This document shows, piece by piece, positions 7,602-9,475 of a stretch of 9,475 bases of DNA; the first letter of the stretch is position 1, and every line of letters begins with the position of its first letter. The notes below the pieces were generated by a model, which was given only the letters and a program-made list of their open reading frames with translations, ran no database searches and was not told the DNA's origin. The translations under genes were made by a program, and so were the position numbers. The stretch comes from Oscillospiraceae bacterium (GTDB lineage Bacteria; Bacillota; Clostridia; Oscillospirales; Oscillospiraceae), in the NCBI GenBank assembly GCA_017409645.1, contig JAFQSI010000338.1, forward strand, positions 1 through 9,475. Reading direction: 5' to 3'.

Positions 7602-7681
7602 ATTCTTACAAGCAGATCCGGGTCCGAAGACCGTCCTGACGGAAAAGCTACGCGGGGTCGCCCGCGGAATTACTCCCTCAT
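7593..7681 (-). ncRNA. yybP-ykoY family (Mn2+) riboswitch aptamer, by eye
   Basis: The ATPase leader RNA shows features I associate with yybP-ykoY aptamers. A 5' GGGAGUA (7677-7671) sits just inside a closing helix AUGAG/CUCAU (7681-7677 with 7597-7593). Next come a GC hairpin CGCGGG-cgac-CCCGCG (7666-7651) and UCCGUCA (7643-7637), whose UCCG pairs with CGGA (7620-7617). GGUC-UUCG-GACC (7632-7621) forms a capped hairpin. The strand returns as AAUGAGACUCAU (7604-7593). In this family Mn2+ binding joins two loops and usually turns expression on, often for Mn2+ exporters and P-type ATPases. The genetic context and the overlapping terminator support the call. The assignment comes from memory of the consensus and no covariance search was run. 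Confidence 0.72.
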
Positions 7682-7691
7682 ATCATCGAGT

Positions 7692-7719
7692 ATGATACCA
7701 CACATCCGGCAAATAGCAA
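7692..7719 (-). promoter_or_regulatory. Promoter of the P-type ATPase gene
   Basis: On the minus strand, TTGCTA (7719-7714), a 16-base spacer, then TATCAT (7697-7692) preceded by TGTGG, which gives an extended -10 (TGnTATCAT). Transcription would start near 7685, only a few bases before the first paired base of the riboswitch (7681). That spacing makes the promoter and the RNA call support each other. Confidence 0.65.
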
Positions 7720-7905
7720 GTTAAGAAAGAGCAAATATCCTGAAAACAATTATGGACGCCGCCGGCCCATTTTAGCCTTTTGTCAGTCCCTTTTCCACAT
7801 TCTGCCACGCCGCTCCCTCCGAAACTCCGGGATTTGCAGTTTCTATCGGGAATCTCAAAGTCTTTGCTTCTAAAAAATATATGTTAAAAACATCGAAAAA
7901 ATCGC
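7720..7905. other. Intergenic spacer between divergent promoters, no gene seen
   Basis: No start codon with a ribosome site and a sustained open frame was found on either strand. The half nearer the plus-strand promoter becomes A/T-rich (7866-7905). It holds short inverted repeats: GAAACT/AGTTTC (7821-7826 with 7838-7843), CAAAGtCTTTG (7856-7866) and ATGTTaaaAACAT (7881-7893). These are short enough to be chance but are placed where operators or an UP element could lie. Confidence 0.5.
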
Positions 7906-7934
7906 TTGTGAAATACAGTCGGTTATGCTAAAAT
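7906..7934 (+). promoter_or_regulatory. Promoter of the ATP synthase operon
   Basis: TTGTGA (7906-7911), a 17-base spacer, then TAAAAT (7929-7934) with TATGC directly before it, so the -10 is extended (TRTGn). The upstream A-rich stretch could act as an UP element. Transcription would start near 7941, inside the palindrome TTGTTAACAA (7940-7949), about 27 bases before the first gene. Confidence 0.72.
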
Positions 7935-7967
7935 GAGTATTGTTAACAAAACACCCCAGGAGCATCT

Positions 7968-8225
7968 ATGAAATTTTTATCACTGATCATGTGGGTCGGC
8001 CAGTTCGGCTTCTCGGTCCTGTTCCCCACCTGCTTTTTTCTGATGGTCGCCGTCTGGCTCCAGCAGAAATTTTCTCTGGGCATCTGGATCGTGGCGGTGC
8101 TGGGCGTCATCGGACTGCTCACCTCCTTCTCCACGGCGAAGTCCTGTCTTCAGTCCATTCTGAAGGAGATGGAGCGCGGCTCCGACAAAAAGGATCCCCC
8201 GCCCGCCTTCAACGACCACAGCTGA
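7968..8225 (+). CDS. Small membrane protein, AtpZ/AtpI-like, first gene of the ATP synthase operon
   Basis: An 85-aa protein with two predicted membrane helices (about 5-31 and 37-58) joined by a short loop, ending in a charged, proline-containing tail (KEMERGSDKKDPPPAF). Size, topology and position ahead of AtpI and subunit a match the AtpZ/AtpI-type accessory proteins, which have been linked to assembly of the c-ring or to Mg2+/Ca2+ handling for the synthase. Sequence similarity is not strong by eye, so the name rests largely on context. ATG 7968 has AGGAG (7958-7962) 5 bases upstream. The next gene begins 34 bases after its stop. It is not an obligate part of the enzyme in known systems. 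Confidence 0.78.
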   Translation: MKFLSLIMWVGQFGFSVLFPTCFFLMVAVWLQQKFSLGIWIVAVLGVIGLLTSFSTAKSCLQSILKEMERGSDKKDPPPAFNDHS

Positions 8226-8243
8226 TCCCCAAAATCCCCAAGC

Positions 8244-8249
8244 AAAGGA
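8244..8249 (+). promoter_or_regulatory. Ribosome binding site that decides the atpI start
   Basis: AAAGGA ends 1 base before ATG 8251 but 10 bases before the in-frame ATG 8260. Only the second spacing is workable, so 8260 is preferred. The two starts differ by just three residues (MIP). Confidence 0.6.
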
Positions 8250-8259
8250 AATGATCCCC

Positions 8260-8733
8260 ATGATACTTCAACCGGCCTCCCGAAAGGAAGTCAAGCGCAT
8301 CACCATCGGCACCCTCGCGTGCGATGGGATCCTGGTGGCAGGACTCTTCCTGGCCAGCCAGTTTGACATCGGCACCTTCGACCTGGGCAGGATCCTGCTC
8401 AGCACCGCCGTCGGCTCGTGTATCGCCATACTGAATTTCACGCTCATGTGTCTGACGGTCCAGAGCGCGGTGGGCATGGCCGACCAGAAGAAGATGAAGG
8501 CCAAATTCCAGCTCAGCTACAACGCCCGGATGATCCTCCAGGCCGGCTGGGCGGTCATCGCCTTCCTGGTCCCCGCCTTCCACTTCATCGCCGGTGCGGC
8601 CCCCATCCTCTTCCCCAAGGTCACCATCCTCTATCTCCAGGCAAAGGGCAAGCTGCTGCCCCCCGATCCCCCCAGAAACGAGCAACCGGAATCCACGGAG
8701 GAGCCTGCGGCATCTTCCGATGAAAATCTGTAA
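8260..8733 (+). CDS. atpI: ATP synthase subunit I family protein (AtpI)
   Basis: A 157-aa integral membrane protein of the ATP synthase I family. These proteins are thought to help assemble the c-ring in the membrane and are not part of the finished enzyme. Four hydrophobic helices are visible (about 17-34, 45-72, 92-110 and 112-127). Between the second and third is a basic cytoplasmic stretch (ADQKKMKAKFQLSYNARM, 74-91), and the protein ends in an acidic, proline-rich tail (from about 133). This helix pattern with a conserved YxxR before the third helix, and the place directly ahead of atpB, support the call. The subunit a gene starts 20 bases after the stop, in the same transcription unit. 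An alternative start at 8251 is possible. Confidence 0.85.
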   Translation: MILQPASRKEVKRITIGTLACDGILVAGLFLASQFDIGTFDLGRILLSTAVGSCIAILNFTLMCLTVQSAVGMADQKKMKAKFQLSYNARMILQAGWAVIAFLVPAFHFIAGAAPILFPKVTILYLQAKGKLLPPDPPRNEQPESTEEPAASSDENL

Positions 8734-8753
8734 GCAGAAGTGAGGTTCTATCT

Positions 8754-9475
8754 ATGGATTTAGCAATCAACGGCGCAAGAGTTCTCTTTGAGATCGAAAA
8801 TGTTCCCCTGCTGGGCACCGTGCAGATCACCCAGACCCTGACGGTCAGCTGGCTGGTCTTCGCCATCATCACCGGTCTTTGCATCTGGCTGGGCTCCAAC
8901 CTCAAAGTCACCGGCATCTCCCGGAAGCAGGCCGTGGCCGAGATGATCGTGGGCGCTCTGGTCAACTTCGTCCGTGGCAACATGGGCTCCGAATTTGACC
9001 ATTACATCCCCCTTGTGGGAACCATATTCATCACCTCCATCATCTCCAACCTGATCTCCCTGCTGGGCATCTGGAGCCCCACGGCCGATCTGATGACGGA
9101 GCTGGCCTGGGCCCTGGTGGTGTTCGTGCTGATCACCTACCACAAGATCAAGTCCTCCGGCATCGGCGGCTATCTGAAGGGCTTCCTGGATCCCATCTTC
9201 GTCATGGCTCCCATCAACGTCATGAGTGAGTGCTTCACTCCCATCTCCATGGCCTGCCGTCACTTCGGCAACATCCTCTCCGGCACCGTCATCTCCGCCC
9301 TGATCTACGGCGCGCTGACCGTGGCCAACGATGCCCTGTTCAACGCCATCGGCGCCAGCCTGACCGTCGCCATCGTGGTGGCTGTCGCGGGTGCGGCCCT
9401 GTTCCTGGTGGGCAAAAAGTCCGGCAAAAAGCTGGCACTGGTCATCGGCATCATCGCTGCCATCCTGGGCGTTCT
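8754..9475 (+). CDS. atpB: F0F1 ATP synthase subunit a, partial (3' end beyond window)
   Basis: Subunit a of the membrane F0 sector, which carries ions between the half-channels and the c-ring; 240 whole codons are present. ATG 8754 has GAGG (8742-8745) 8 bases upstream. Family marks are the amphipathic NFVRGNMGSE (71-80), SPTADLMTELAWAL (108-121) and the essential arginine in SMACRHFGNILSG (Arg169, the counterpart of E. coli Arg210). The residue nine places after it (E. coli Glu219) is Thr178, and the residue after the arginine is His170 where E. coli has Leu. After this helix comes a long hydrophobic stretch broken by a basic GKKSGKK (220-226) before another helix begins, which looks longer than usual at this point. 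Whether the enzyme uses H+ or Na+ cannot be told without subunit c. Confidence 0.93.
   Translation, partial: MDLAINGARVLFEIENVPLLGTVQITQTLTVSWLVFAIITGLCIWLGSNLKVTGISRKQAVAEMIVGALVNFVRGNMGSEFDHYIPLVGTIFITSIISNLISLLGIWSPTADLMTELAWALVVFVLITYHKIKSSGIGGYLKGFLDPIFVMAPINVMSECFTPISMACRHFGNILSGTVISALIYGALTVANDALFNAIGASLTVAIVVAVAGAALFLVGKKSGKKLALVIGIIAAILGV

Noticed and set aside
7741..7870. Possible small RNA or small gene in the divergent spacer.
   Set aside because: No clear promoter-hairpin-T-tract unit and no short open frame with a ribosome site. The visible repeats are 5-6 bp and could be chance.
8209..9263. Minus-strand open frames opposite atpI and atpB.
   Set aside because: Compositions rich in Gly, Asp, Glu and Gln, no domain, no ribosome sites, and full overlap with strongly supported ATP synthase genes.

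Overview
The window is a compact, GC-rich (about 60 % by eye) bacterial chromosomal segment with strong Shine-Dalgarno sites, TRTGn extended -10 promoters and a RecD2-type helicase. The AtpI-like genes sit ahead of a clostridial-looking ATP synthase subunit a. Together these suggest a Gram-positive Clostridia member, most plausibly Oscillospiraceae/Ruminococcaceae. That placement is inference from style and gene content; no rRNA or single marker fixes it. No mobile element, CRISPR array, phage gene, tRNA or rRNA was recognised.

Left part (1-4764, all on the minus strand): one operon read right to left, recD2 helicase -> comF-like phosphoribosyltransferase -> mreB-like actin -> GT4 glycosyltransferase (its 3' end lies outside the window). 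It starts at an extended -10 promoter (4759-4767) with a TTG-initiated recD2. The downstream junctions are a 4-base ATGA overlap, an 8-base gap and a 4-base gap, so translation is probably coupled. The operon links DNA repair/processing with cell-shape and envelope functions.

Middle (4799-7719, minus strand): a monocistronic P2-type cation ATPase with its own promoter, a structured leader and a UUCG-capped intrinsic terminator. The leader reads as a yybP-ykoY (Mn2+) riboswitch. The 3' strand of its closing helix P1 is also part of the first arm of a 15-bp intrinsic terminator. This gives a simple ON-switch model in which metal binding prevents termination. It suggests that a gene usually labelled 'calcium ATPase' serves manganese homeostasis, with or without calcium.

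Right part (7906-9475, plus strand): the start of an F0F1 ATP synthase operon, transcribed divergently from the P-type ATPase. A TTGTGA-N17-TAAAAT promoter is followed by an 85-aa AtpZ/AtpI-like membrane protein, an AtpI-family protein and the first 240 codons of subunit a (atpB), which runs off the edge. The 447-bp divergent region (7521-7967) holds both promoters, the riboswitch and several short palindromes, but no gene.

Most of the window is ordinary housekeeping. The most informative element is the riboswitch/terminator and what it implies about the ATPase substrate. I see no convincing wholly new system.
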